Shown here: positions 11,002-22,399 of the stretch, in pieces
Position numbering within the stretch: position 1 is the stretch's first letter
How the letters are laid out: each line of letters begins with the position of its first letter
Source of the DNA: Dichetophora obliterata
Lineage: Eukaryota; Arthropoda; Insecta; Diptera; Sciomyzidae
Assembly: GCA_963920525.1 (NCBI GenBank)
Contig: OY986437.1
Coordinates: 118,031,715-118,095,714 of the forward strand
Length of the DNA: 64,000 bases
Direction: 5' to 3'
Notes under the pieces: generated by a model
What the model was told of the DNA's origin: nothing
Seen by the model: the letters and a program-made list of their open reading frames with translations, nothing else
The model's database searches: none
Program-made: the position numbers and the translations under genes

Positions 11002-11390
11002 TGCATAATAAGGTGGTCACCAAAACAAGTTTGCCGAGACCGCCCTTCATTTAAGAGAAGATTTTAGAGCCAGAAAAAGTTTGGTTTTAGGTTGACCCAA
11101 AAACCGCTCCTTTGAAACCGCTCAAAATGGTAATTTTTCTATAACTTCATTAGTTTTTAACCAATCTTAAAGTAAAGTATGTCCTTGGATAGATCTCAAT
11201 AAGGACAACAATTTGTTTTGTCCTTTTATTCTCATTACCCCCAAAATTTAAAATTTGCTTTTAAGAAATGAAAAGTTCATAGAAAATCAGAAAAGTTTCT
11301 TGAAGAAAGTTTTCAATTTCATTCGTAGGGAAAAAAGTTACAGTGAAAAAACAATAAAATCTATAAAATTATCTACAAATTTATGAGGAA
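11002..11390. other. unassigned AT-rich stretch
   Basis: No gene or clear repeat boundary recognised. Confidence 0.5.
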
Positions 11391-11394
11391 GTTT

Positions 11395-11660
11395 TTCAAG
11401 TGTTAGTTTTCTGGATATCTTTCCACAGCTAAATTGTGGAAAATGTGGAATTAATGGACAGGAACAACTGAGGGCTGGAAATTCTTGCCGAGGTTAAGCA
11501 CTAGCACTAAGCCTAGCACTAGCCTCGGTTATAAGCAATTAAAATTGTCTTTCACGTTTGCTCCACCGAATCGATAACTCACGTATGGTTCCAATCAATT
11601 CTTCTTCTAATAATCGATCCCTTTCCTTTTAGGTTCTTTGATCTTTAAAAAAAAATTCTG
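11395..11660 (-). repeat. dispersed repeat with coding remnant, partner of 35268-35520
   Basis: Inverted-orientation copy of the sequence at 35268-35520. On the minus strand both copies keep one frame: here RLLEEELIGTIREL followed by SKRERQF and a stop. The parent protein is not recognised, but conservation of frame with amino-acid-level similarity suggests a former transposon exon. Confidence 0.6.
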
Positions 11661-11886
11661 AAATTAGTTTAATAAAAACTAAGTTTAGAAATAACCTCAA
11701 TGTCAATACTGTAAATGCCTTAATGTTTAAAGCTCGTTTAATTCCAGAAAAAAGCATTTTTTGCCACCTCTTGCATTGTTACAGTTTTTCTAAAATTTTT
11801 CGAAATCTACTGCGAAAAAATTCGTTTTACTGCATTTTTCTTATTGTACTGCGATTTACAAATTTTCTAGTCTGAACTCTGATGCA

Positions 11887-13069
11887 CAGTGTTGCGTCTA
11901 GAACAAGCTAGCTAGAAAAAGTTGACAACAAATGTTCTCAAAGTCGGGAGATCAACAATTGTTTTTATTTGTCAGTAAATTGACAGTTTTAGGAAGTGGA
12001 AATGAGAGCAGTCTTTTTGTTGAAAATATAATTGCAGCTCAGTTGAAATTGGCTGCTGGTCAATAATAAGCAAATTTTTTTGTTTGTGCATAGTTTAAAT
12101 AAATTTTTTTAAATGGATTTCAAAGCTAAGACTAAGTCCTAATGAAGTTAACATAAACGTTGAAAAATAATTTTATGCTGTTTTAATAACAGTTTTACAA
12201 ACTTGATTCCGAATAAACTTCAATATTTTATTTATATTTCTAAATTTAGAAAAGAAGAACTTACTGATAGTCACCTATTATCCCCATTTTTTTTTTATAA
12301 AATTACATTTTGACTCTTTCTTTTAATGCTATTATCTTTTCGCAAAATTCCGCTTTTGCATTTTTTTATTTTGCTTGTTTTAAAATACACCTTTTCAATA
12401 AATAAATGAAGGGTGTTCAAGGAATATGAAAAATCCCTCAAAAATTTTAAAAAGTTCAGCCTGTTTAAGGTGGTGAGCTTAGAGTAAAATCTAAAAGATG
12501 CTCAGGGGGACTCAATTAAAAAAAAAAGGAAAATGAAAATTTCAACATTTTGAGCAAGATTTGCAAAAAAATGGAACGCATATGAAAAATTGCAAGAACG
12601 ATTTAGATGTTGTACAATTTGCATTTTTCTTAATTTTTGGGCTGTTAAAGGGGGTGTGGCAACATATTTTTTCTAAACCATCTCGTAATCGAAAAAATCT
12701 ACATTTGAGCCAATAGTCAATTTAATAATTTCTGAAGATTGGGCGTATATATATGTATATAGTTCGACCACGCCCGATCATTTGCCTACAGTAACCATAT
12801 AAACTTAATTACTAAATTTAAGTCTAAATTAAAATTAGATTAAATTAAATAAATTAGATTAAATTAAGAACGTCTAAAATACAGCATTTTTATTGATTTG
12901 TAAAAATCAAAATTTGTGGGTAAAAGTTGCGGTAAAATGTTAACGCCCAGTTTGTTAACGGTGCATATTCAACCTCCCCTCTAGAATAATTTTTTGTTTG
13001 TTGCGACCCTATAAGTACAAAAGTCAAAAAATTATTTTGTCCAGCTAGCTTGTTCTAAACGTAACACTA
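11887..13069. mobile_element. hAT-like non-autonomous element
   Basis: Inverted ends of about 35 bp with roughly 30 matches: CAGTGTTGCGTCTAGAACA at the left, and CGTAACACTA closing the right. CAGTG/TAGTG ends are typical of hAT elements. I could not see an 8-bp target duplication (CTGATGCA versus TGTAGCGG). The interior has no transposase. It contains 11921-12135, which recurs at 13971-14187, and a GGGTGTGGCAACA...GACCACGCCC block at 12640-12800 related to 45990-46160 in the opposite strand. Confidence 0.6.
11921..12135 (+). repeat. direct repeat, partner of 13971-14187
   Basis: About 215 bp matching 13971-14187 in the same orientation, roughly 80-85% by eye, with shared blocks CAACAATTGTTTTTATTT, ATAATTGCAGCTCAGTTGAA and AAATGGATTTCAAAG. 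Confidence 0.75.
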
Positions 13070-13139
13070 TGTAGCGGTTAGATAGTTTGCAGTTACAATT
13101 TTGTTGCTAGAATAGACGTAAGCAAGAAGCGACAAAACC

Positions 13140-13262
13140 ATGTCAAAAAATGTATCGGCTTTTTTAATGTTAATGCAAGCAAATCAACAGAAAGAGCTGT
13201 TAAAAATGAGTAATAAGCCCAAAAACAGTTTTAATGTTTTTAAATTTAAACCCCAATCTTAA
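13140..13262 (+). CDS. short ORF, unidentified (40 aa)
   Basis: A 40-codon ORF begins MSKNVSAFLMLMQANQQKEL and ends FKPQS. Its composition is more protein-like than its surroundings, but there is no recognisable motif, no clear promoter, and it lies just outside the hAT-like element. It may be an N-terminal scrap of a transposon protein or chance. Confidence 0.2.
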   Translation: MSKNVSAFLMLMQANQQKELLKMSNKPKNSFNVFKFKPQS

Positions 13263-13970
13263 ACCCAAACATTTACAGCTAGATATATTGCTTGCCTTAC
13301 TGCCTAACCAAAATAGTTCGATTAAATGCATTTCAATGTTGTTACCCAAAATGAGTAAACGTTACTTATCGAAACTGAAAGAGACAGTTTGACAAGACGT
13401 ATTATTTTGTAAGAGCCGAACTGTTAATGCCCAAACATAATAGGCTCAAGCTAGCTCCAGCCAATGTCAAATTTTATACGAATACACAGAAACGATGCGT
13501 ACAAAACATAATTGTTCAAGCCAGCTTTTTCATCAAGTTTCGTTAACTTGATCTGGCTGCAGCCAAAGCGATTAAAATCCGTAAGGAATCAGCTGTTTTT
13601 TTTCTTTCAAAGGAATTTAAATTAAATTAACATTGACTAATTTTCGCGATTCATTCCTGTTATTATATATACAACTGAACAAACTAAACGAAGCTATTTG
13701 ATATACAAATTGGCGAATTTTTTCAATGACTTAAATACGAGCTCGCTCAAGTCTTTTTGGTCAAATTAAGTATTTGGCAAAACATGAGCTAGCTTTTCGT
13801 TGATTTTTGACATTAGACTTTTGTTTCATTTTGACTTAAGTCCCTAACCATCCGAAACGAGTGCAGACATTCGTCAAGTTCCTATTTTCTCATCTTATCT
13901 ATTTTGGTTGGGCCTTAAGCTTCGATAATATATGGGCATTTCCACAGAAAAGCCTACCATGAATTAAAAC

Positions 13971-14187
13971 TTTTTTACAACAAATATTCTCAAAATCAAC
14001 AATTGTTTTTATTTTATGTCAGTAAATTCACAGTTTTAAGAAGTGTAAGTGAAAGTGAGAGAAGTCTTTTTGTTAAAAGTATAATTGCAGCTCAGTTGAA
14101 ATTGACTGCTGGTTATAATAAGCGAGTTTTTTGTTTGTGCATAAGTTAAATAAATTTTTTTAAATGGATTTCAAAGTTGAGGCTATG
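13971..14187 (+). repeat. direct repeat, partner of 11921-12135
   Basis: Second copy of the 215-bp sequence. Since the two copies lie in elements with different ends, one was probably inserted or captured independently. Confidence 0.75.
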
Positions 14188-14269
14188 ATATTGTCTAAGA
14201 AAAATATTTCAATTTTATTAATTTTAGCAATTTAAATAGTTATTTAATTTTAGCTACATAAATTCATTT

Positions 14270-14480
14270 ACCATGACGATTAAATCGTCTTCACTATTTC
14301 ACAAATGTAGTTTTTATTTTCGCTAATGTTTAGTAAATGTTTCGTTAACGTTTTTAATTTAGTAAAAATGGAAGGCAAGGTAAGGACAATAAATTAAATT
14401 TGTTTTTTAATTACTAAATTACATATTTACTTAACTACGTACTTACTCAATTGCTCAATTACTCAATTACTCAAACGTTA
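14270..14480 (-). repeat. dispersed repeat, inverted partner of 46310-46490
   Basis: The reverse complement shares ATTTAGTAATTAAAAAACAA, CGAAACATTTACTAAA-like and GACGATTT...CATGGTAAATGAA blocks with 46310-46490. Confidence 0.7.
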
Positions 14481-14839
14481 CGCCAGAAACGTAATAATAA
14501 TAAAAACCAGTGAAGATTTTTAAATTTGATCACTTGGAAAATAAACTTGTTATTTTAAAACCTTCTAAACAAGTGTATACAAACAGTTTTGCCCAATTTA
14601 GAGAGTTTTGCAAATTTTGTAATCCAAGTCAAAAATCATTTCAGTTTTTTGTAACGTAACGCCAGCACATATTTTTGCTTATATCTTTGAATCCTTAGTG
14701 TCGATTGTTGTTATGGTTTTTATTTAATTTCTACGCAAATATAAAAAACCATTTCAAAAATAAGACTTTTTCATTCTTTTTTTAATATTTTTTCGTACAA
14801 ATCGTGCGTAACGCCAGTTTGGAAATGCCCATATTTAAT

Positions 14840-17100
14840 GTTTTCTTAAAAAATCTAAAGCAAAAAACAGCTTTAAGTACATAATTATACAACGAAAATC
14901 CTAAGGTAAAAGCTATTTCTAACTTAAAAAAAATTGTTATAAGCAGCAGGTTACATTCAGGACCGTTATCAATTTGTTTTCAGTTTGCTAATTTTTCATT
15001 TTTGTCTTATTTCATCAAATATTCCTCCTGGTGTAATAGCGAACAACCATAAATTGACAATTACACATAAATCCAATAACTTTACAACCTCACATTTATT
15101 CCAATTGACCCATATTAAGACATGCATAAGACATTCATGCTTATCTCGTATCTGAACGGAATGATTTAAGTTTATCTCCCATTGAAGTCACCCTCTGTAA
15201 AACGCTCATCTAACATTAGATTTGAGTTGGCCTTTAAATTCCATTCAGTTTTATGGTAATCGCTTGGCGACGACACTGACTTTTTTATAGCGGTATCTAA
15301 AAAGACATCAAGAGCATTAATTTTATGTTTCAGCAACGTAAAGTTTTGTCCCTTACTTGATGCAGGTAAGCATATAAATAATTCAGCAATATTAACCTTC
15401 TAAATAATCACCCCCGAACGTGGTTGTAATGAAGTAAAAAATACCGTACAATTAATGAGTGGAATGGGAAAATCAGAAAATGTTTTTAAAACTTTGTTCT
15501 TGGGGAGTAATACAAAATAAATTATTGGCAACTGTCCCTGATCCATGCTGTCAACTAAAGCGAAGTATTATTAAAGTTGTTAGACTAAAAACGCCTTTAC
15601 GTAAGGATACTGTAGAGAAATTATGCCATCAAATATTTAATTGCGATAAATGCTGTTGTTAAATTTTAAAACAAATCAGAATGTATGAAATATTAAACGA
15701 ATCAAAAAGCTTGTCTTTTATAAATGGCAAAAAAGCGGAAAAAAGTTTTTATTTACAGAAAGAAAAAATAAATTTTACTAAGATTAAAAAATTTAAGACC
15801 TATGGTAATTAAGAACAATGGGTCTCGGTTTTTCTGTTGTACCGATCTGAAAGAAAATCAATGATTTTGATGTTACTTTGTATACATACATCAAGGAGAG
15901 ATTCGCATATTGCAAATTATTTAGCTTTTCAATTCTAGAAGTTTTCAATTCTAGAAGAATTTTTACAGAATCAAACTTTATTTACTAATTCATCAATGAA
16001 TGGGATCCACACAAGTGTTTTACCAACATTTTGAACTTCGATTAGCTAATGATTTGATTAGCTCTGATTGAACTAATCAAAACATCTGGAATTCAGGCAT
16101 GACCGAGCCTGACTGCTTCTCGAGAACAGCCTTTATTTTTTCAGTCTGACCTGGAAATTGGTATTGCTGTTATGAAATGTTCACAAATGATTTGTTATCT
16201 TCTGAATACTAGTTATGAACTCAGGTTTTGATTATCCCTGAAAACATGACTGATTGTTACAAACAAGTGTAAATTGAGATCGAAGTAGTAAAAGTCTGAA
16301 TTATATTTCGAACTAAGCCATGAACCTGGCATAAAAAATAGAGGCCTAATTTAATCTTTACTGTTTAATTTGAAACCTGAAATCACTGCCGAAGAGTAAA
16401 GGCCAGCTTATTTAAAGAAATCCAATCATGAAAATATTTCAACTTTTCTTGCGTAAATGGAGCTTTTTGACAACTCGTTACAAATAGCGAACAGCCAGAA
16501 GAAAGAACAGTAACTAGTAACTTTCAGGGATGCTGCTTCAAAATAAAATTTTAATGTATAAAAATATTAATGAGTTGTTAGGTGATATTTGGCTAAAATC
16601 ACTTTTTTATCCTAATATTTAAAAGTTTTTGTTATTATAAATCAAAAAATTGTAAAGGCTTTAGCGTAAATACATTACAAATTCCATTTCAAAAACATAG
16701 AAATATTGAATAATTATATTATAGCCCTGCTTTCTCTACCATAAATTTCTTGCGTAAATTCGGCAGCGAGTAAACGGACGCAAAACGCAACTACATCGAA
16801 TGAACTTCCATCTTTAGACATTGATAAAATGTGTAAAAAATGCATTCTACCAAAATGGTGTGGACTTAGCCCCAATTGCACTCAAGTGATAATTGCTACT
16901 TTTCCGTCAAAATCAACTTAAAATCCATCAACTACAAAGAATTTCAATCAGCAATAAGACCTCTTCCACACACCAGCATCCGACCAGTACCATTCCCACC
17001 CATGAACTTAAAAAAGATGAAAATATTTTTAATGAACATCAGACATATGACCAGTTTTCCATATATCTCCCGACCGAATGCCAAAATAACAATAAAACAC
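14840..17100. other. AT-rich DNA without recognised gene
   Basis: ORFs at 15459-15662 and 16876-17136 (both plus) show no family motif; the second runs into the MITE at 17104. Nothing else supported. Confidence 0.5.
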
Positions 17101-17103
17101 TTA

Positions 17104-17687
17104 GGGTCGTTTTCTCAATGTCCAGTTAAGCACTAATCGGAACTTTAAATGGCGGTTAGCAAAAAAGCATTTTCTCAATGTTCGGTTAGGTCTTAAGTGC
17201 CGGTTAAGTTAACGGCAAGTTGAGGTTCCGGTTAGTTGCTAATCGGAAGAACAGCTGTGTAGCGTAAAAATAATTATATATTTTTTAATTAAAAATAGAT
17301 AGAATTTCGAGGATTTCGTTTTTTTCTTACTTGAATTCGATTCAAAATATAAAAAGGACATATGCGCATAGGCGTGATTACGTGGAAGAGTAATGCACTT
17401 TCTTCATATGCACTGAAGTTCGGCACTCTGCTGCATTTTTAAATTATTTATTAAGCAATCCTTGTTAGATATTTACAACATTCACATCAAAAATGAAAAA
17501 ACAAACAAGCGTAAACAGCTGATATGCAGTTTAGAGTATTCACAATTGAAAAAAATTCACAATTAATGACTTAACCGACAGTTACTTAACCGACACTTGG
17601 TGAAAACGAAATTGTTTTTTTAATTATCGTACGGTTAGCTAACTCCCGGTTAAGAGCTTTGCTAACCGGACATTGAGAAAACGGCTC
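17104..17687. mobile_element. MITE with GGGTCGTTTTCTCAATG ends
   Basis: The left end (17104 on) and inverted right end (to 17687) share CGTTTTCTCAATGTCC plus GTTA. The interior carries many GGTTAAG/CTTAACC motifs near both ends, as subterminal repeats. The end sequence resembles PIF/Harbinger-type MITEs of insects, which duplicate 3 bp, but TTA/TAG flanks are not an exact duplication. About 584 bp, non-coding. Confidence 0.7.
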
Positions 17688-17697
17688 TAGTCCACTT

Positions 17698-18058
17698 TCA
17701 TAAACGACTTATTTCGAGAGTTTGAACTGTCACAGAAATAATCTCAACTTCTGGTATCTCGGCTCCGAGAAAAAGGAGTTCTTTAGTCGGATGGTAAAAA
17801 CAAAAGCCAAGGAAGATACAACTCCAACTAAAGCTCTTATTCGAGACTTCAGAAAAATTAACGTTCTGCAATAACATCGAATCGCTTATGATAAGTCTAA
17901 ACATTGACTTTGAAACATAAGACTGGAGTGTTTTATAGATTCGACCTCCAAAAGCCTCAAAGCAGTACTGTTGCATAATGGCAATATCCAATTCCGTGGC
18001 GTATACAATTAAAAGAAAACTATGACTGCATGAAGAGCATTTTAAAATAGCGTAAGGT
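17698..18058 (-). CDS. unidentified open frame, downstream of hairpin
   Basis: The frame is open for about 120 codons on the minus strand, ending at the stop near 17698. The nominal ATG at 17991 is internal because the frame stays open up to the hairpin at 18059. Residues include CSSCSHSF and a Phe/Ser/Leu-rich middle. No family recognised. Another open frame (18328-18190) lies on the other side of the hairpin in the same strand, so the two may be halves of one interrupted sequence. Could be chance. Confidence 0.2.
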
Positions 18059-18196
18059 GCATGTCACACTTAGCGGACACGGACAAATTTGTTGTTGTTT
18101 TCACGGGTAAAAAAAGCTCTCTCAATTTCCAGTTTCTAGTTTTACCCACGAAAAAAAAACAACAAATTTATCCGTATCCGCAAAAGTTTGGCATGC
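18059..18196. repeat. palindromic element (about 50-bp arms)
   Basis: Left GCATGTCACACTTAGCGGA and right TCCGCAAAAGTTTGGCATGC open inverted arms that include CGGACAAATTTGTTGTTG-like and CGGGTAAAA/TTTTACCCACG. Loop about 35 nt. It fits a palindromic MITE. Confidence 0.7.
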
Positions 18197-18199
18197 CCC

Positions 18200-18825
18200 T
18201 AAGAAACATACAATATTCCAATCTGCGGTGATTTTAAAGTTGTGGATTTCCTTATGGGGCTCTAGCTTGGATTTACAAAGTTCAGCTGCTTTCTTTGCGA
18301 GTGGGACACTAGAGCACGTACAGTACATTATGCTTCAAACCTGATGCCTTGACGACAAGAATATGTAGTCAGAAAAATTAATATTAACCACGCATCATTG
18401 GTAAAAGCAAAAAGTTTATTCCTACCCCAACTGCATATAAAGTTGGGTTTGACACAAAATTTTTCTCTCACATGGCGGGCCAAACTTAAGGAAGGTTATG
18501 GATTACCGGGAATTCGAAAAACTCCTCAGCTCAAAGTAGCAAAAAGTATGGACTGCGCTTGATGCAGTTTAAAGAAACTATTTGGAAGCTATCGCTCACA
18601 AAATAGCAAATACAAGGAATTAGTGCAGCAAATATGCTATCCAGTTTTAAAGAATCATCGAAATATATTTGATGTATCCAAAGGGAAGACAGAGGTCAAG
18701 AACATCTACGTTAAGGGGTTATAGGCAGTCAGAACTATGAAAAAACAAAAACTTTAAATAATTTTTTTTCTCATTAATTTAATTTATTTTATAAAACCAA
18801 TTGATAATACTTAATTAATATATTA
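18200..18825. other. unassigned stretch
   Basis: 18190-18328 minus is an open frame with protein-like composition (SVPLAKKAAELCKSKLEPHK) but no recognised family. The rest shows no supported gene. Confidence 0.4.
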
Positions 18826-19185
18826 AGGGTTCTCATCTTAGCATGTAGCTGACCCGTTAACATTGTAAGCCTTGCGAACTTACATGTGCGTAAAATGTCT
18901 GTCCGAGCCTCTTTTGGAGTGTAAACTATCATGTAAATCTACGTATGTGAATGAGGGTTGCCTTTGGCGCTTATTATCATTAGATACTTAAAGTAGTTAA
19001 AGTACATACAAATTTAATTTATTCTTCTATGTTAATAAAGGTTTTTAAGAGATCTAAAATTAAGTCAAGATAATTCCGCAACCCTAAGCACAGCTGTCAT
19101 TTTGTCGACATGTACGCTGTTTACATTTGATCGCTCATCAAAAGCTTAAATGTTTTACATGTTTACATGCTAAGATGAGAACCCT
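18826..19185. mobile_element. MITE with AGGGTTCTCATCTTAGCATG ends
   Basis: About 22-bp perfect inverted ends, flanked by TA on both sides (18824-18825 and 19186-19187); a TTAA/TTAT reading with ends GGGTTCTC is equally possible. 360 bp, non-coding. Confidence 0.72.
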
Positions 19186-19664
19186 TATTATGTTTTAACT
19201 TGATTTGACAGACATTTTTAAAAAAAAATATAAATACTTACATTTAATACATTTAATTTTTAATGCTATTCAACATATTAAACAAGAAAATTTTTGCAAT
19301 GCATTATATGTATATATGTTTTTCACAACAAAAATGTGTTTTTTGAGATGACAAATGAAATAAATGTTTGCTTAAGTTTTCTTCTGATTAAATACTTACT
19401 TAGGCGGAAGAGCACAGAGAGTAAAAGTGGGGAATATTTTTTCTACATTTATGAATACTAAATCTAACTAGGAACTAGTTCAGTTTCTCAAGGCTCGATT
19501 TTAGGCCCACTACTTTTTTTTATGTCATCAATGACATTTCTGATAAATGCAATAATGTAAAAATGCATGCGTAAGCTGATGACCTGCAATTATATGGCAA
19601 GGCCTATTGGGCTCATTGATGATATTTGTATTAGAATTAATGAAGATGCAAACGCAACACAATA

Positions 19665-20420
19665 ATCTTAATGGACCTGATCTTGATGGAACGTATATCT
19701 GTGTGGCAAAGTTATCTAGCATGTTGACTATATCGTCGTGGTTTGAACTTTTTCTAAATATTTCCACCACGCTTGAACGATTTGTATATGCATATATTAA
19801 TATGAGTGGCCAACGCGACCTAGTTTGTCTTATTGCCTGCGTTCGCAGCCCGTTTCTTTTATACTGGCGTGGTAAAGAAAGCCTAGTTTGTCACAATACC
19901 ACCTTGCTGAGCCATACTTATGTGAGTGGCCAATAAGACCTTGTTTGTCTTAGGACCTGCGCTCGAAGCCGTTTTCTTTCAAAGCGAGATGATAGAGTAA
20001 GCCTTGTTTGTTGCTGTGCTGAAACTCTATCTGCATAGCCACGACAGAACGGTTATATAATATATATGTATTTATATTATTAGTTTATATATATATAATC
20101 AGTTGTCATACAGTACCGTGTCTTATCTTGATAACACCGTTCGGGTCGATATCATGATGCGTAAATTGTGGCCTTGACCTAGTTTGTCTTTATCCCACGA
20201 TACTGCAATGCTGCCAACTTTTATTTATATATTTGAATGTGCTATATTAAGCAATAATATATATTTTTAATGTTAATACTTTTTACTGCAAATATTTTTT
20301 ATATTGTAGGTATAATTTTATGAATTATGTTATTTATAATTGCATTGAATTGCTATAAAGCCTGATCAGGCTTAGCAAACTAATAATAATAATAAATAAT
20401 AATTTAGATTATATATCTGC
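19665..20420. mobile_element. unidentified insertion in the LINE
   Basis: About 755 bp separate two LINE blocks that are normally only about 15 residues apart. It holds two tandem 120-bp units and ends at a (TAA)n-like tract (20383-20410). Exact ends and type are not clear; a TAA tail would suit a retroposed fragment. Confidence 0.5.
19803..20040 (+). repeat. two tandem units of about 120 bp
   Basis: Both units begin GAGTGGCCAA and share GACCT(A/T)GTTTGTCTTA, CCTGCG(T/C)TCG(C/A)AGCC and AAGCCT(A/T)GTTTGT. A partial third similarity (TGGCCTTGACCTAGTTTGTC) is near 20170. Confidence 0.75.
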
Positions 20421-20783
20421 TCTATCCCAAGAGTAAATATACTTCAACTAAACACCCCTATATCTTACGTTCCACCGATCTCTAAAACACCTTTTACAAA
20501 GCTCCATTTTCCCCCAATTCTCCTCAATGACGTTGCTGTAAGTTGTTAGTAAGGCATCACATCTTGGGTTACAAATAAATAGTGCCCTATCCTGTGAGGA
20601 CCATATCAATTCCTGCGTCAGCATAGTCTGTCTTCATATGTGTTAAGAAATCTAAGAATGACTGCAGCGTTTATTTCCGGTTAATTGAGACATAAACTGA
20701 TCTTACAACTGTTGATGCCAATTATCACTTATTCGGAAGTCGTTTATAGCAATCCAGATTCGCGATCATCCCACAAGTTGCAA

Positions 20784-21409
20784 CACGGTAGGAATCTTGT
20801 ACTAAAATTTAAACTTTTCTGTACCACATTTAAGTCCACACCAACTTTGGTTTTAAATCTATTATTTGAGAAATATAAAAAACGATTTTAATACAGCTTT
20901 GGTTTAAAATTTAGTACAAGTTTGGATTAAAAATTAAAAAAATAAATAACAACCACCGCGAGATTCGAACCAACGACATTCAGTTTGTAAACTCACTAAT
21001 CTAACCACCGGGCTATTGGCTTTTATATAACAAGTTCGTTGAACAAACATATGAACCGAGTCGCTTAATATTGAGTCGCAGAATTGCCAGGCTAACTTTT
21101 TACGGGTCTTAATCCAAATTTAGTAAACAAATGTACTAGAATTTAGTATAAATTGTGTTAGAAATAAAAAGTAATACAGAACTGTACTTAAATTTAAACC
21201 AAAAAGGCAAAAAAGGAAACCGAACAATTAAAATTTTAATCAAAAAGCTATAATGGATGCAGTTATATTTCTTTTGGTTTAAATTTTAGTACAGAAGAGT
21301 TTTAAATACGAGTTAGTTTTTGAAAAAATTAAATTTTAAACTGCAAGGTTTAAAAAAATGCAGTAATATTTTAGTGGTACTAAAATTTAATAAAAGATTT
21401 CTAACCGTG
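20784..21409. mobile_element. CACGG-ended MITE, copy 2 (tRNA-like core) inside the LINE
   Basis: Ends CACGGTAGGAATCTTGTACT and inverse (...TTTCTAACCGTG), same family as 9810-10999 with matching subterminal blocks. It splits the LINE between codons KLQ and VAL, so both sides of the empty site are known. Flanks are AA and TA, compatible with a mutated 2-bp duplication. 626 bp, no ORF. Confidence 0.85.
20953..21020 (-). other. tRNA-like module (pol III A and B boxes)
   Basis: Minus strand: A box TAGCCCGGTGGT (21004-21015), B box GGTTCGAATCT (20961-20971). Homologous to the module of copy 1 (shared ACAAACTG.ATGTCGT before the B box). Acceptor pairing is not evident. Confidence 0.7.
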
Positions 21410-21442
21410 TAGTTGCTCTGAAAAACGCTGCCCGTTATGTAC

Positions 21443-21963
21443 GGGTCCGCCATCTAAGGTTTTTTTTTTTTCAACTAGTGCTTATTTCGTGAATGGTAAC
21501 ACTTAGCTCATGTCTGATTTGACAGATAATTAGTTTTATCCTTCCGCTGATATAAATACAACGCTGGGAAATATTGCGACATTACTTTGAAAATCATGGT
21601 AATGTTGCAGAATGTGTGCGAAAATTGCGTATGGATTTTGGAAGAAGAGAAGCACCGTCAGCTCCGTATGTTCGTTATCTTGTGAAAAAAGTGAAAGAAA
21701 CTGGCATCCTCATCGATAAACCAAAGCGTGAAAAGCCAAAAGCAGTGCGTACACCCGAGAATATTGCTGCTGTGGCAGAAAGTGTGCGTGAAGCGCCATC
21801 AACATCAAATCAACAATTGAACATTTCGGAGACATCATTGAGACGAATTTTGCATAAAAACCTTGGTATGACGCCATACAAAGTCCAATTGGTTCAGGAG
21901 TTGAAGCCAACTGACCACCCAATGCGTTTTTTTCAAAAAAAAAAAAAGTTTTTTGGCGGACCC
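21443..21963 (+). mobile_element. internally deleted Tc1-like element
   Basis: Ends GGGTCCGCCA and TTGGCGGACCC are inverted. The element sits between LINE codons ARYV and YGLKK, so its outer limits are fixed by the host LINE. It keeps only the N-terminal part of a transposase before a run of A and the right end, so it is a deletion derivative. Confidence 0.78.
21560..21930 (+). pseudogene. Tc1/mariner transposase, N-terminal fragment
   Basis: The frame reads HYFENHGNVAECVRKLRMDF, then VRYLVKKVKETG, VRTPENIAAVAESVREAPS, SETSLRRILHKNLGM and PYKVQLVQELKPTDHPMRF, the bipartite helix-turn-helix DNA-binding half of a common insect Tc1-like transposase. A few residues are missing between APSTS and QQLN compared with what I recall of the family. 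The protein stops at MRF; the DDE catalytic domain is wholly absent and the frame runs on into terminal repeat and LINE sequence. The frame is open upstream of the ATG at 21574, so that ATG need not be the native start. It cannot catalyse transposition. Confidence 0.85.
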
Positions 21964-22399
21964 TTTACATATGTACATATATGGTTTGAAGAAGTTCGAC
22001 CATGCATCTTTCTTTCGCACTAAGCCACTTGGAAGATGCCTTTCACGTTATCTTGAATCAAGAAATTGTATATATTTTTTGCATGAAGTACTCTTTCCAA
22101 GTAGTCTACGCTACTTGTATGAAAAACTTCAGTTCTGCCGATCAAATAGAAGTATGAACCTTCTTTCCTTGATTCCGAGCCACTATTTTAAAAATTTTAG
22201 CAGGCTGTTCGTCAGTGCAATTAGACTAGAACCTTTAATCTTTAAAAAAAAGAGTAATCAATCATCCAATTTTTATTATGTTAATAATTCAATGTTGTTA
22301 TACCTTTTAATAATTTAACTGTTAAGTTACTTTATGTGCAGCATGCAAAATATATATTATTCTTTTATGCTAACGTATTCTGTCTAATAAATTGAAATA

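Larger units (their letters stand above)
13932..14837. mobile_element. GGGCATTTCCA-ended TIR element
   Basis: Left GGGCATTTCCA (near 13932) and right TGGAAATGCCC (to 14837) are inverted, with ATAT-rich flanks. CGTTACGCCAG or CGTAACGCCAG recurs near 14477, 14651 and 14815, like subterminal motifs. It contains the 13971-14187 direct repeat and a 14270-14480 segment that recurs inverted at 46310-46490. No ORF. Confidence 0.5.
19440..22395 (+). pseudogene. LINE reverse-transcriptase pseudogene with three insertions
   Basis: Four blocks of one ORF2 lie in order. 19470-19655: SSVSQGSILGPLLF, a frameshift, INDIS, ADDLQLYG (RT catalytic ADD) and GLIDDICIRINEDA. 20425-20783: LYPKSKYTSTKHPYI, LGLQINSALSCEDHINS and MPIITYSEVVYSNPDSRSSH up to KLQ. 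21411-21441: VALKNAARYV. 21965-22318: YGLKKFDHASFF, then RYLESRNCIYFLHEVLF and FCRSNRSMNLL, the C-terminus. Between them sit foreign segments at about 19665-20420, 20784-21409 and 21443-21963. The 5' part of the LINE is absent. The 3' UTR ends near 22395 at TAATAAATTGAAATACC. Several stops and frameshifts; the clade is not assigned. Confidence 0.82.

Noticed and set aside
11887..14187. LTR retrotransposon bounded by the 215-bp direct repeats
   Set aside because: The repeats are internal to two elements with their own inverted ends, and no LTR-element proteins lie between.
15459..15662. 67-codon ORF ending in Cys-rich NCDKCCC
   Set aside because: No recognisable family, no promoter or splice context; may be chance.
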